A stretch of DNA of 64,000 bases from Acanthosepion pharaonis (GCA_903632075.3 CAHIKZ030005498.1:1822501-1886500); one strand, 5' to 3'; shown: positions 1-9,856, counted from the stretch's first letter. Program-made: numbers and translations. The notes: generated by a model not told the origin, from the letters alone.

Positions 1-329
1 ACTTCTGCCAATGTCCCGCTTTCTCTCTCGCCCCTCGTCGGTCTATCCATCGCTTTCTCTCCCGTGTGACCTCCTCACACACAATCAAGTCCCCTGTTTG
101 CAGTGGGTGGCAACCCATGATACATGAGGACATGTAACTTGAGGCTGAGCTGTCCATTATCCAGATGTATCAGTGGCCATGTAACAGGCATTGGAGAGGC
201 ACGATCCGATCAATCGGTTAGTCATTTCAAACCCTAGCACCAATATAAATAAAGTCGACGTTGTCCTATCCATCACATATAGCACTCCCGATATAACATG
301 ATTCTTTGCTTCCCTACCACCTACAATCT

Positions 330-474
330 TCAAAAATTTAAATGCAACGTCAATCGCCATCTTCTCTTGTTTTAAATTGTATTCCTTTATTTTCGTTTCT
401 CCTCACTAAAACCTTTTTATTCTTCCAATCCCAGTAACTCCTTGCGTCTTAGTGTCATTATCACCTTGTCTGGA

Positions 475-475
<1 letters not shown>
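330..475 (-). repeat. dispersed repeat, same family as the 12.8-13.8 kb array
   Basis: Contains AAATTTAAATGCAACGTCAA followed by a Ser/Leu-like T-rich stretch and a 'CTTGCGTCTTAGTG' segment. The same order of words recurs, in the opposite orientation, as the unit of the tandem array at 12.8-13.8 kb, and in the same orientation at about 32.05-32.2 kb. No coding function is visible. The 1-330 stretch upstream holds only unassigned sequence. Confidence 0.5.

Positions 476-477
<2 letters not shown>

Positions 478-534
<57 letters not shown>
478..534. repeat. (TA)n then (GT)n microsatellite
   Basis: About 45 bp of pure TA followed by a short GT run. Confidence 0.95.
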
Positions 535-883
535 AATCTGTTTTTCTGGCCATGAAGACACGGTTATTACAAAAAATAATCACCTATCAAATAAAAATGA
601 AAAAAAGAAAAAACAAATTATCACTGTTTGAGTTGTAGATAGCAAAGCAGTCATTTCTGCAAGGAAAGATTTCTGTGTGGTCTTTTTAGAAGAACCAATC
701 CCCACCTCACGAGAAAATCAAGAGCCAAGAATCATTTATTGACACAAGCAACCATAACAACATCGTGTATTCAACTATGATAAGAAAAAAAAAATTCTCA
801 AACCCAATCATTATGTTTCTTCAGACAAGGACAGCTACTTTTCTTAGATATATCTATAGGGTAAAAATATTCTTGTTCTCAAA

Positions 884-887
884 GATT

Positions 888-918
<31 letters not shown>

Positions 919-996
919 CCAGACCGTCCGTCCATCTGTCCATTCTCTTTCCAGCCGGTCCGTGCGTCCGTCCGTCCGTCCATTCTCTTTCCAGCC
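884..996. repeat. poly-T tract followed by CCGT/GTCC minisatellite
   Basis: A run of about 35 T precedes short CCGT repeats. The word CCATTCTCTTTCCAGCC occurs twice (about 939 and 979). Likely an A-tail of a minus-strand retroposon plus simple repeat. Confidence 0.8.
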
Positions 997-1159
997 CTTT
1001 CTTTTATTGTTGTTTCTCTTCGCCTACTTTTTCTCATTTCCTTTCACTCTTAGTGACCTTTGCATCTTAGTGGCTTTATTACATTGTCTGGGATGAAATG
1101 ATTAAAAGAAATATCATGGTAAAATTCTTACTACGTACAATTATATTAAATTTCTTATC

Positions 1160-1215
1160 ACACGGTCCTGATGATGACTTATGTTAGTCGAAAAATCTAT
1201 GGATAAAGTAATGAA
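1160..1215 (+). repeat. hammerhead-like core motif, incomplete (family with GACT/AGTC stem)
   Basis: CTGATGA begins at 1168, then T, a GACT...AGTC hairpin, then GAAA ending at 1193. This has the shape of the hammerhead catalytic core with one extra base before helix II. Helix III and a UH cleavage site cannot be drawn cleanly from the following bases, so this copy is at best a relic. Confidence 0.4.
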
Positions 1216-1273
1216 TTTGTAACAGTTCATACAAATCAACCACGCTTTTGAAAGAGTATCCGCGCTTTCGAGA

Positions 1274-1276
<3 letters not shown>

Positions 1277-1330
<54 letters not shown>
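1277..1330. repeat. (TA)n then (GA)n microsatellite
   Basis: Pure TA for about 38 bp passing directly into GA repeats. Confidence 0.95.
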
Positions 1331-1331
<1 letters not shown>

Positions 1332-1504
1332 TATTAAATTCGGTCGAGCAATCTTAGGAGAAAGCGCGAATTTGTAAACAATGCCTACTACTGTTAATAC
1401 TACAAAGCTCTTCCATGAATTGAGCACTTTTGGTCATTGACGTGTTTGTTCGAAGAATAAGTACGTAATAATTAGCCTTCCTCTTAACCGGACGGTGATA
1501 AATC

Positions 1505-1620
1505 AGGGGTAAAAATCTCCGACTGATGCCAAATCAGTCGGGTTTCGATACTGGCTTGAGGCAATCGGATGTCTAGCCACACTGATGAGCTCAGATACAG
1601 CAAAACAGTATCTGGAGATG
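1505..1620 (+). mobile_element. tRNA-like SINE fragment, family C
   Basis: Contains a B-box-like CGGGTTTCGATACTGG and then a segment, CAATCGGATGTCTAGCCAC, that recurs inverted at 3.15-3.26 kb and 44.78-44.87 kb. Together these make a dispersed family with a tRNA-like B box. No complete A box is seen. Confidence 0.45.
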
Positions 1621-1775
1621 ACAGACATATATATATATATTTCAATCTTAGTAATCTCTTGCGTCTTACTGATATTATCGCTTTGCTGTAGGTGAAATAA
1701 TAAAAATGCTGTCTTCCATTTAAATTTTCTCGTTGACAAGTTTGCTTGGGTATTTTGTATGTCTCCCCCCCCATA

Positions 1776-1811
<36 letters not shown>

Positions 1812-2107
1812 GATTCAAAATGATCCGGAAATGTCTGAGATTTTTCTGGTCAGAAGACGGCTTGCAATTATCTGGGTTTTTTTTTTAATTTATTTTTTTA
1901 ATTTTTTTTTTTTTGTGTGGGGGGGAGCGGCTGGTGATGGAGGTAGGGGTTCTTCTCTCGTTTTTGGAAAGCTAAAGAGTATCACTCTTTTGCAGACTGA
2001 CCCAGCTCCCTGCCCCTGGATGGCGTCACATCGTCAAGGGTTGAGCTGTGTTGTTTCTCATCCGTAATTGTCATTGTCCGACTTAATTAAATGTCAAAGC
2101 ACAAATA

Positions 2108-2440
2108 TAATAATGACACCTATTTACTTAGGTCATGTCGTTCCTTAGGAATGTTTGGGAAAATACACAGAATTCAAACAAAATGACCTGACAGAAGAGG
2201 AGATGAGGCTCCGAAAATAATGCCTCCTATTTACCTAGGTCAGGTCGCTCTTTCGGGATGTTTTGCTAAATACACAGAATGCAAACAAAAAGTAATCGCA
2301 GGGGGAAGGGGCGCTCCAAATGTAATACCTTTTATTTAGGTCATGTTACTCTTGGCAACTACATACAATGCAAAAAAATGCAAAAGGGGTGCTCCAATAG
2401 TAATGCATCTTAGTTACGTCATGTCAGTCAGTAGGTATTT
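2108..2440 (+). repeat. tandem array of mariner-end-like units
   Basis: Four direct copies start near 2111, 2219, 2321 and 2402 (spacing about 108, 102 and 81 bp). Later units begin with GCTCC(A/G)AAnnTAATGC followed by a TATTTA..AGGTCA(G/T)GTC segment. The GCTCC..AAAGTAATGC word resembles mariner terminal repeats, as I know them. No transposase reading frame is present. Copies are diverged. Confidence 0.55.
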
Positions 2441-2485
2441 GTTTTTCATACGTGATAAGCGGCACTTCAATATCAAATATGATCA

Positions 2486-2497
<12 letters not shown>

Positions 2498-2530
<33 letters not shown>

Positions 2531-2618
2531 GAAAGAACAGTAAGATATATAATCCGGTGTTCTTATGATTATTTTTATTTTTACAAAACAGTGCTCAATG
2601 TAAATTTACTCCTCTTTC

Positions 2619-2656
<38 letters not shown>
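2498..2656. repeat. two (TA)n tracts with AT-rich spacer
   Basis: TA runs at about 2498-2526 and 2622-2656. The spacer ends AACACCGG-like sequence also seen near 45.2 kb, so both lie in a dispersed AT-rich repeat. Confidence 0.85.
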
Positions 2657-2659
<3 letters not shown>

Positions 2660-2989
2660 TCACAAGTCTTCCTTCATAAAGATATTTTTCCCTTCTCTTA
2701 AGAAAAACCTGAGGACCTTTTGCATATAGACTTTTTCGTGGTGGGTAAGTGAGTTGATGGTTGACCCCCCCCTTATGCATGTAAATATATATCTGTGTGT
2801 GTGTGTGGGGGGGCGTCTAATTGTGGTAAGATCTGATAATCTATTTTTATAGACGGATTAATAGCCTTTATTAATACTAACTTAGGTAATAATAAACGCT
2901 GATCTGATTTTCTAGTGTCTATACATGAGTTTCAACAGACCTCTATATATGTCTGTCAACAGAATGATGTGTAAATACACGTTTGTGTA

Positions 2990-2990
2990 G

Positions 2991-3026
<36 letters not shown>

Positions 3027-3034
3027 GTGTAAAT

Positions 3035-3072
<38 letters not shown>

Positions 3073-3130
3073 GTGATATTATATTATATATATATATATA
3101 TATACATATATTATATATATATATATATAG
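2990..3130. repeat. compound (TA)n microsatellite
   Basis: Several TA runs interrupted by short CGTG or CATATT words. Confidence 0.95.
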
Positions 3131-3139
3131 TCATCCACA

Positions 3140-3262
3140 GACACTGTTTGGCTGTATCACAGCTCATCAGTGTAGCTAGACGTCCGGTTGCCTATAGCTA
3201 GGGTCGAAACCCGACTGAATTGGCGTCAGTCTGGGATCCTAGCACTAAGCTGTTGGCTGAAG
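3140..3262 (-). mobile_element. tRNA-like SINE fragment, family C
   Basis: Minus strand carries the CGGGTTTCGA B-box-like word and the TCTAGCTACACTGATGAGCT segment shared with the copy at 1.5-1.6 kb. It abuts a (TA)n tract at its outer end, as the copy at 44.8 kb does. Confidence 0.5.
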
Positions 3263-3387
3263 GTGAATTTAAGCGTATTCATTTTTAGATAAACACACAG
3301 TGACTGAGAGTCTTGTATTATTAGCCGTAATAGTCACTGTTTACAAACCCACACTTCCTCCCCAGAGAGCTCAACTGAAATAAATTT

Positions 3388-3484
3388 TTCAAGAGCATAT
3401 GATTATATCATTATTTATTCGAAAATTATAACATAAATATATTATATTATGTTATAATTTTCGAATAGATAATTATATTTGCTC
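3388..3484. repeat. palindrome, near-perfect hairpin
   Basis: TATTCGAAAATTATAACATA and its reverse complement face each other across a short AT spacer around 3436-3446. Weaker pairing extends outward to GAGCATAT / ATTTGCTC. Could extrude as a cruciform, or fold in RNA. Confidence 0.8.
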
Positions 3485-3599
3485 TACTTTGTATTGAGCA
3501 CTCTTTTAAGAATAGTATTTGTTGGTTATTGGAATTTATTCCATATACACCAGTCCTATATTTGGATATATGATTATATAATCATGATGAATATCATTG

Positions 3600-3840
3600 T
3601 GAAAATAAATGTATCTTTTTTTTTTTTTTTTTTTTTACATATCTTTGTATTTTACTCTATAATTTATTCTTTTTCTTTCGTTTATTTTTTAGGTAAGTAC
3701 TGCCAAAGCTTTTATGTGAAATTGAAAATCTACATTCGGGTAAGAGACTTTTTCTCCCTCGGACATGCTCTTCTGTTTGTAAGCGTTATCACCCACCCAA
3801 CCCTGTATTCACTGTTATTGTTATTTTCTATGCTTTATAG
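3600..3840. other. AT- and T-rich, unassigned
   Basis: A poly-T run at about 3618-3637, then T-rich sequence. I see no gene or recognisable repeat. Confidence 0.5.
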
Positions 3841-3869
3841 CTCAAAGTAAGTTTTCTTTTTGCTAAAAT

Positions 3870-4020
3870 CCAAATCAGCAATCTTATTGGGCCTTATCTG
3901 GCATCTCTGCTTCATTCGTAAAGTTGCCTCCCTTTTCCTTTTTCTATAAATACTTCCATGGCAAGTGTTCTGATGAGCTCTTCGCCATCGTTTGTGTTCA
4001 TATTGTAAATACTCATTGGG
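3870..4020 (+). pseudogene. LINE (CR1/Jockey-type) ORF2 C-terminal fragment
   Basis: In one frame around 3919-4020 the translation contains VASLFLFYKYF then HGKCSDELFAIV. This is the conserved block after the reverse transcriptase domain of CR1/Jockey-superfamily LINEs, usually followed by a RTSRLWNSLP-like tail. Upstream the frame is broken, and no RT catalytic motifs remain. A related, longer remnant lies at 25.5-26.7 kb. This is a short, dead 3' fragment. Confidence 0.8.
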
Positions 4021-4302
4021 GCTAGTTTTTAGTAGACAAGAATCCTCGAATATGAGTGGCCACCTATACAAAGAGAAGGACTGGGATCAAGATCATAGCA
4101 CCAGGAGATGTCGATTGACATTACATTTGAAGATTTTAGCTATCAGGGAAGCAAGTAGGTGGAAGACAGCTCCACTGTCGGGAAGTGGGACCGAGATGCC
4201 AACCTCGGGTCAGCGATTGTGGTTAGCTAAATTCAATTATCAGACAGAAGTAGACCAACATTTTTCTCTCATTCTCCATTTTTGGCCTCCTTTTTGAATC
4301 CA

Positions 4303-4903
4303 TCCTCGCAAACAAATTTAATAAAGTACATTAACCCCGAACCTGTAGATGAAGGTTATGATCCCTGTTTATAAATTCCAGTTGTATAAGGTCTTTTTTT
4401 TAATTATTTTTTTTACAAGCTTTCATCTGTGCATACAGACATCATCAACTGATCCGATGTGCATCTTTCGGATAATAACTGTGACATTCCTGTATTTACG
4501 GAACAATTTAGTTCATGCCACATTGACTGAAAAACGTACCAGTACAAAAGAATTCTCCTATTATCATATTAGTACAAAAACGCACAATCATAAAATTTAA
4601 AAATTCAACATCAGCGTTGCGACCGCACGCTCTAAAAAAATTTCTTACAATTAACAATAACACATTTCTAAAAACATATTTCGGATTACATCGATATTTT
4701 CGTTGTCCTGTTATTACCGAGAAGTAAAAAAACACAAACAAATCTATTTCCATACCTGATGATGTCTGTAGGAACAGATGAAAGCTTGTAAAAAAACTAA
4801 AAAAAGACCTTATGCAACTGGAATTTATAAACAGGGATCATAACATTCATCTACAGGTTCAGGGTTAATGTAATTTATTAAATTTGTTTGCGAAGATGTA
4901 TTT
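4303..4903. mobile_element. foldback repeat with hammerhead-like cores in both arms
   Basis: The left arm (about 4303-4450) and right arm (about 4750-4903) are inverted copies. Shared words include CGCAAACAAATTTAATAAA, ACCCTGAACCTGTAGATGAA-like sequence, CCCTGTTTATAAATTCCAGTT and ACAAGCTTTCATCTGT. The right arm reads CTGATGA, TG, TCTGT-AGGA-ACAGA, then GAAA from 4756. The left arm has the same on the minus strand with TTGATGA. A third copy with the same internal sequence lies at 27.0-27.25 kb. The centre (4450-4750) is AT-rich and non-coding. Confidence 0.7.
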
Positions 4904-4951
4904 TCGCCATTTATATCATTAACTTTATATCTGTTTTTGTATGAATGATTC

Positions 4952-4995
<44 letters not shown>
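4952..4995. repeat. (TA)n microsatellite
   Basis: About 44 bp of pure TA. Confidence 0.95.
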
Positions 4996-4998
<3 letters not shown>

Positions 4999-5339
4999 GG
5001 CATAGAGCACTTTTTTTTTTCTAACCATTCGGCTACGTGCCCTTCACTTTATCCTTTCACCATACACCACTCTTTATTCTTGCTCTCCCTCTCTGTAAGC
5101 CCTTGCGTACTAGTGGCATTTCCGCCTTGCTTGCTGGGTGATATGCTTAATAACAAACAAACAAAAACGGTAGATTGAACATAGCTGGACACAATGACTG
5201 CCGTGCTGTTTGTTCTGTTGGTCTTGCCTTCAATCTGTCCAGCCAGTGTAAATTTCTAGAACCGCATTTCTTTTGCCTCAAGTCTATTCTCCATCTGCGA
5301 TGAGAGTTTCCAGCATTCACTTGTACATATCGGAGGACG

Positions 5340-5540
5340 GATATTACATGACAGTTCAGTACTCTTTCTTTTTCCGTTTCTAACGTTTTCTATTTCTTAA
5401 TACTTTGCTTAGCTTTTGGAAGGCATCTTTCGACATCTAAAGGCGCCTTCGGATCTCATTGTCGGACTTTCTGTCCTCTGTTAAAACACTTCCCAGATAT
5501 TTAAATTGTTGTACCTGATTGATTTTGCTATCTCCAGTTT
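5340..5540 (-). pseudogene. RTE-type LINE ORF2 fragment (post-RT region)
   Basis: Minus-strand translation contains VQQFKYLGSVLTED, then DNEIRRRL, a stop, and SKDAFQKLSKVLRN. This matches the conserved thumb/connection block of RTE/BovB-like LINEs. Related pieces occur at 12.4, 35.8, 43.5, 49.4 and 50.2 kb. Stops and lack of the catalytic motifs show it is dead. Confidence 0.8.
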
Positions 5541-5695
5541 GTAATTTGAATATCAAACTGTCAACCTATGAACTTATTGGCCCATCCTAGAATAACTTTA
5601 ACTTGTAAATATCTCCAAAATAAAGTGGCGTTCGTAATTTCCTGCAGTTAAATTGGTGTTCGTCGAAAGTTAAATCGATGTTCGAATATTGTCGT

Positions 5696-5994
5696 AGTTT
5701 AATTGGCGTTCGTCGAGTGTCTCAGTTCAATTGGCGTTCGTCGAGTGTCTCAATTCAGTTGGCGTTCGTCGAGTGTCTCAGTTTAATTGGCGTTCGTCGA
5801 GTGTCTCAGTTTAATTGGCGTTCGTCGAGTGTCTCAGTTTAATTGGCGTTCGTCGAGTGTCTCAGTTTAATTGGCGTTCGTCGAGTGTCTCAGTTTAATT
5901 GGCGTTCGTCGAGTGTCTCAGTTTAATTGGCGTTCGTCGAGTGTCTCAGTTTAATTGGCGTTCGTCGAGTGTCTCAGTTTAATTGGCGTTTCCA
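5696..5994. repeat. 28-bp minisatellite, about 10 copies
   Basis: Unit TTTAATTGGCGTTCGTCGAG plus TGTCTCAG. Ten near-identical copies; the first two or three carry C/A variants, so the array is most homogeneous at its right side. Diverged half-units extend left to about 5620. No unique spacers, so not CRISPR. Confidence 0.95.
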
Positions 5995-5999
5995 CGTTC

Positions 6000-6770
6000 T
6001 TGCTATTAAATCCATTTTCTTACATTTTCTGCGGTAACTATTAGTGAATACTGTTGAGGCTTCTGTAATTTTTTAATGATTTGATATATTTTTTATAGTA
6101 CGTCTACAGCTAAATTCGAGAGTATTTCTGTTGAATATTTTTCTGTAGTTGACTTTGTTTTGGGAAGTGTTTGTCAATGAGATATAATATTATATCTATA
6201 TGTTTACTACATGGTATATATTTTTGTTGGATGTTTTGTTCTTTTAGGTGTAAATGTATGTTTCTGCCTTTTAGTGCTATTTGCGTCTTTCCCCTTTTTT
6301 TATTTTTGCTTCACAGAAAATATTTTTGTTTGACGAATTCTTGGTTAATCCGCGCATGAGGAAGAGTCGGTTTTTTTTTTATTATGCTGAAGAAAATGTG
6401 TATCTGAAGTGGGTTTTAGCTTGATATTTTTACGTATGATTGATATATACCTTCGTGGAGGTTTAAAGTTACATCTAAGAAGTCTATCTCTTAGAGCAGA
6501 GAAAATATTTGATGTAACCGTGGGAAAATATGACGAAGCGTAAACCTGCAAACAGATCGGAATATATATCCCGCAATCACGGGCTACGAATATAAAAAAA
6601 AAAAAAAAATTGCCAAGGAGGGTACAAAGAATATGGTCTCCTAATCCTAAGAGTTTTAAAGAAAAAAAATGCTAAAAAATTAAGATTGGAAATTATTAAA
6701 AGAAACCAAAATTCTGGTTTCAAAATAAATGCATGTTCAATCTTTGTCGAGAAGAAAAGATTCCTTTTTT
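6000..6770. other. AT-rich, unassigned
   Basis: No gene or familiar repeat seen beyond short A and T runs (for example around 6592-6610). Confidence 0.5.
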
Positions 6771-6779
6771 TATATTTTT

Positions 6780-7010
6780 ACAGTAATATCCACCTCGTAC
6801 ACGGCACGGGAGCCACTCGAAATAGAGTGGTACAGAGTAAGTAGCATAGTTTATACAGATACGTGGGAAAGATAACGGTTAACTCTGGACTTGAACAGGT
6901 TAAGACTGTAGTGTTCCGGAAAACACCATCTTGGGAGCCGATTCCACAGATCAGCTCTTGACTGGAAGAATCTACTAGAGTGGTACTTCGAAGCGGTCAC
7001 CCATAGGAGT
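6780..7010 (+). repeat. dispersed repeat family G, copy 1
   Basis: Shares with 34.5-34.9 kb and 38.26-38.53 kb the order 'CTCTGGACTTGAACAGGTTAAG', 'AAACACCATCTTGGGAG', 'TTCCACAG' and 'AGAGTGGTACTTC'. No open frame is conserved among the copies, so it is probably a non-coding retroelement part. The following 7010-7280 is GC-richer but unassigned. Confidence 0.55.
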
Positions 7011-7282
7011 ATTTTTTTTCTTTTTAAATTCGGAGTATATTGACTGATTTTGCCGGGAAAGTATCAAATAATATCAGCTCATGTCCCCGGGCGCCTCAAA
7101 CTTGAGACATTACCTCCCCTTCCGGATGATGTTGGAGACATTACCCGGCACTTGAGGTGTCCCCAAACGAGAAGATTTCCGAGAGGAATTGAGCAATGTT
7201 CCCAGGGTATTGTCGTTAAATCAACTTTAAACTGACCTTGTGTCACATTCGATTTTAACGTGGGCTCACTGAAAAATAAAGA

Positions 7283-7368
7283 TATCGTACCCAAGGTTAT
7301 TTGCATGTAAGTGACTCTGTGTTCCAATTTCGAGCCGTTCTCTATTACACCACCCGCACATCCAAGTT
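7283..7368 (-). mobile_element. tRNA-derived SINE family A fragment
   Basis: Minus strand begins GCGGGTGGTGTAATAGAGAA, an A-box-like head, followed by the body word CAAATAACCTTGGG found in the longer copies at 8.0 and 30.7 kb. The B box is largely lost. Confidence 0.6.
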
Positions 7369-7471
7369 AACGGCATCTAGTATTTCCAAGTATTCACCTA
7401 TCGCAGCTATTTTTATTTTACAAATTTAGCATATATTAATTTGTGTTATATACATATTTGGTTGGATAGAT

Positions 7472-7522
7472 GTGAGTTTGTGACCCTGGGTTTCACGCTT
7501 TAGCGATCGTCAGTCAAACTGA
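7472..7522 (-). ncRNA. hammerhead-ribozyme-like motif, family HH-A copy 1
   Basis: Reading the minus strand: helix I 5' strand AGTTTG, then A, CTGACGA (7513-7507), T, helix II CGC-TAAA-GCG, T, GAA, helix III AC-C-CAG-G-GT, cleavage base C at 7482 (GTC triplet), A, helix I 3' strand CAAACT. The invariant CUGANGA and GAA(A) are intact and the cleavage site is the canonical GUC. Deviations: an A-A mismatch at the base of helix I and a U-U mismatch at the base of helix II. The three-base-pair helix III with a triloop is like the minimal hammerheads of Penelope-like elements. Sequence match is seen; catalysis is inferred. Confidence 0.6.
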
Positions 7523-7804
7523 TTAATTTTTTTTAAAAAAATTGGGTTTATGTAGATTGCGTGTATTGGTGTTATTGTGGAAGTGGTGGGGGGAAATTTC
7601 GTCGCTTATGTCATCGTACTAACACAAACATCGATGTATGCAGACACATATACATACTTGGTCGTCCGTCGGGACTCATACATATATAAACATATGTGGC
7701 CAGTTTCGGATATGATATATGTATGTATACGGGTGGTGTTGTGTCTATACATACGCATTTGTATGTTGAAATTTAAAGATTGGAAGTGTGGCGGAAATGT
7801 CTCG

Positions 7805-7838
7805 TGATATTGAGCGCTTTCTAATAAGTACCGCATAT
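7805..7838 (+). repeat. family HH-A 3' tail next to (TA)n
   Basis: GATATTGAGCGCTTTCTAAT then AAGTACCGC runs straight into (TA)n. The same tail ends the copy at 24.73-24.77 kb and, inverted, starts the copy at 28.55 kb. Confidence 0.6.
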
Positions 7839-7846
7839 ATATATAA

Positions 7847-7908
<62 letters not shown>
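7838..7908. repeat. (TA)n microsatellite
   Basis: About 70 bp, one AAATATAATA interruption near its left end. Confidence 0.95.
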
Positions 7909-7912
<4 letters not shown>

Positions 7913-8009
7913 CGGCTTATCCACCATTGACATTTTATGTAAAGTAAGAAAATATGTTTAGATTTTATGAATTTGGGTGGGGAGATAGTAATGCTTACTG
8001 ATACAAATC

Positions 8010-8155
8010 CTACTAATTGGGGTGGGTGGATAAGACTTCGACTCGTACCGTTCCCAAGGGTATTTACGTGCAAACGAACCCGGCAGGAATTGGAACTTCG
8101 CACGCCGACTTCTAATTACGAGTTGTTATCCATTGCACCACCCGCACATCCAATT
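8010..8155 (-). mobile_element. tRNA-derived SINE family A, 5' half
   Basis: On the minus strand the head GCGGGTGGTGCAATGGATAA has an A box and is followed by AGTTCCAATTCC, a B box, about 40 bp later. The body ACGTAAATACCCTTGGGAA matches the copies at 30.7, 47.9 and 58.1 kb. A truncated SINE, not a functional tRNA: no intact cloverleaf. Confidence 0.75.
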
Positions 8156-8305
8156 TTAGAGCACCTGGTAATCTACAAGTTTTCATACATCGGATCATTT
8201 TTTTTCTTAATCCGGGAAACGTTCAACAGGATTTAGGAAAACTTGGTTATCTTGGCAGATGACAAATTGATCAATGTGTTAAAATTTGCAGAAATTTGGT
8301 TGGCA

Positions 8306-8341
<36 letters not shown>
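8306..8341. repeat. (TA)n microsatellite
   Basis: Preceded by ACCGC, as at 7838. Confidence 0.95.
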
Positions 8342-8344
<3 letters not shown>

Positions 8345-8416
8345 GTACATTTCTTGTGTCGCCAGGAGCATAATATAAATTAATACCTTCTACGTTTCTT
8401 ACTTGGACATTTCGCA

Positions 8417-8692
8417 TTGAACATGGTTTGTTTTCTAAGAATTCGTACCGTTTCTGTCACAATATATTCGCTTTTGTCTCTTTTGGTAAAGACAGCCTGT
8501 CATGTTGCATCCACTTATTGCCATTCTTTATCTCTTTCGACTAACGCAAAGTTTTGCCAACGTGTCGTTCACCAGTTACTTGCAGATTTAACTGCAGAGG
8601 TGATGCCGCTGTTCACTGACCCGGAGCAGCCAAAGACAGGAATTATAGAAGCTTGTTCCTCCGCTGACAGAATGGAAGACATTTTATAGAAG
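8417..8692 (+). other. unassigned 90-codon open frame
   Basis: Starts at an ATG in AACATGG context and ends in TAG. The second half is unusually complex for this window: about QRVVHQLLADLTAEVMP, then LFTDPEQPKTGIIEACSSAD. I do not recognise the family. It is not low-complexity and does not overlap a known repeat here. It may be an isolated exon, a gene-derived fragment, a transposon piece or chance. No splice signals or neighbours support any choice. Confidence 0.25.
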
Positions 8693-8799
8693 ACAATAGA
8701 ATATGTTATTAAACATTGATATACTATCGCTTTAGTAACAGCTTTTTTCTCTCTCTACTCCTACCAGCTCATATATACATATATATGTCTACTTCTATT

Positions 8800-9110
8800 G
8801 GAATAAGACAACCATATTACTACACAGGTAGGTTTAAAAGAATTACTTAAAGCTGAATCTATTAAAAACCGTTATCATAAAAATATGAATGGAGTTATAA
8901 ACACTCCTTTAATAAAAACAGCCACACAACTAAATGGTTACAACAGTATTGTCATCCGACGTGCTGATAAAACTAATATTTTCGTTATTTTAAATAAACA
9001 TGAGTACCACTCAAAATTACGGGCCATTTTGATTATATTCCAATCACAAAATTGTTGAAACTTTATAAGGACCTGAACGCAAATTCACTGTCCTTGATCT
9101 AACGAGTAAA
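8800..9110 (+). pseudogene. Penelope-like element RT N-terminal fragment
   Basis: From about 8831 an ATG-less frame runs about 75 codons: LKELLKAESIKNRYHKN, then NSIVIRRADKTNIFVILNKH and EYHSKLRAIL, to a stop near 9055. The ADK(T/G)N..V(I/V)L...(E/D)Y..KL block is characteristic of the N-terminal part of Penelope-like reverse transcriptases. After AIL, the next conserved segment (PITK..ETL) appears in shifted frame, so there are indels. Catalytic motifs are absent. It lies 1.3 kb from a hammerhead-like copy; Penelope-like elements are known hosts of such ribozymes. Confidence 0.7.
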
Positions 9111-9419
9111 GTATTTTCTATATATTTTCATCTTGGTGAATCGTTCTCACATTTAATCAGATTGCATTTTATTTTTATAGATCAAAATTGTTTTCAGTCG
9201 CATGGATTATAGATGAAGGATATCCTTTGTTGTTTTTCTTGGAAGGCTTCAATTGATGTGGGGTTTTATATTTTGTATAATTCTTTGGAATTTTGTAGCG
9301 CCAATCTATAATCTTTTAGGATGGATTGTGTATTTGTTTTTTTTTTTTTTTTTTTAAATATAAAAGATTCATTCATTTAAAATTATTTTTAAACATTTAT
9401 TGGTTAATGATATATAATT

Positions 9420-9545
9420 TTTTATCAAGAATTATTTTGAAGGAAAATCTATAACAAAGTGAAAAAGTGTTCGTCTGTTGGGTCTTCATCGGACTAAGTT
9501 TGTTTACGATCATACAACTGCACATGCGCACGAACGAGAGACGCT
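9420..9545 (-). repeat. dispersed repeat with CCGATGAAG motif, family H copy 1
   Basis: Minus strand contains TGCGCATGTGCAGTTGTATG, then TTAGTCCGATGAAGACCC. Copies lie at 25.25-25.39 kb and 29.02-29.13 kb, where the motif is followed by (C)GAAACG-like sequence. Here the GAAACG part is decayed. Confidence 0.5.
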
Positions 9546-9559
9546 GGGATATTTAAATT

Positions 9560-9560
<1 letters not shown>

Positions 9561-9626
<66 letters not shown>
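9561..9626. repeat. (CA)n-(TA)n microsatellite
   Basis: CA then TA repeats. Confidence 0.95.
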
Positions 9627-9628
<2 letters not shown>

Positions 9629-9812
9629 ATAATATTAGTGGTAAATATACACATACATATGCAATCATATATCTAAAATATATATACATACATACATACA
9701 CACACATATATTTGTATAAAAAATAATTCCAAGAGGATAGAATCCAGGTAGAACTCAATGTCCAGGACAGAGTAAGGATATAATAAAAAGGCTTAATCCG
9801 CCTTTTTATTTT

Positions 9813-9814
<2 letters not shown>

Positions 9815-9852
<38 letters not shown>
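9815..9852. repeat. (TA)n microsatellite
   Basis: About 36 bp, directly abutting the element at 9852. Confidence 0.95.

Positions 9853-9856
<4 letters not shown>

Noticed and set aside
1168..1210. Active hammerhead at 1.17 kb
   Set aside because: Core and helix II are present, but no helix III with a UH cleavage site can be drawn.
5696..5994. Regularly spaced repeats resembling a CRISPR array
   Set aside because: The 28-bp units are contiguous, with no unique spacers, and the genome is eukaryotic.
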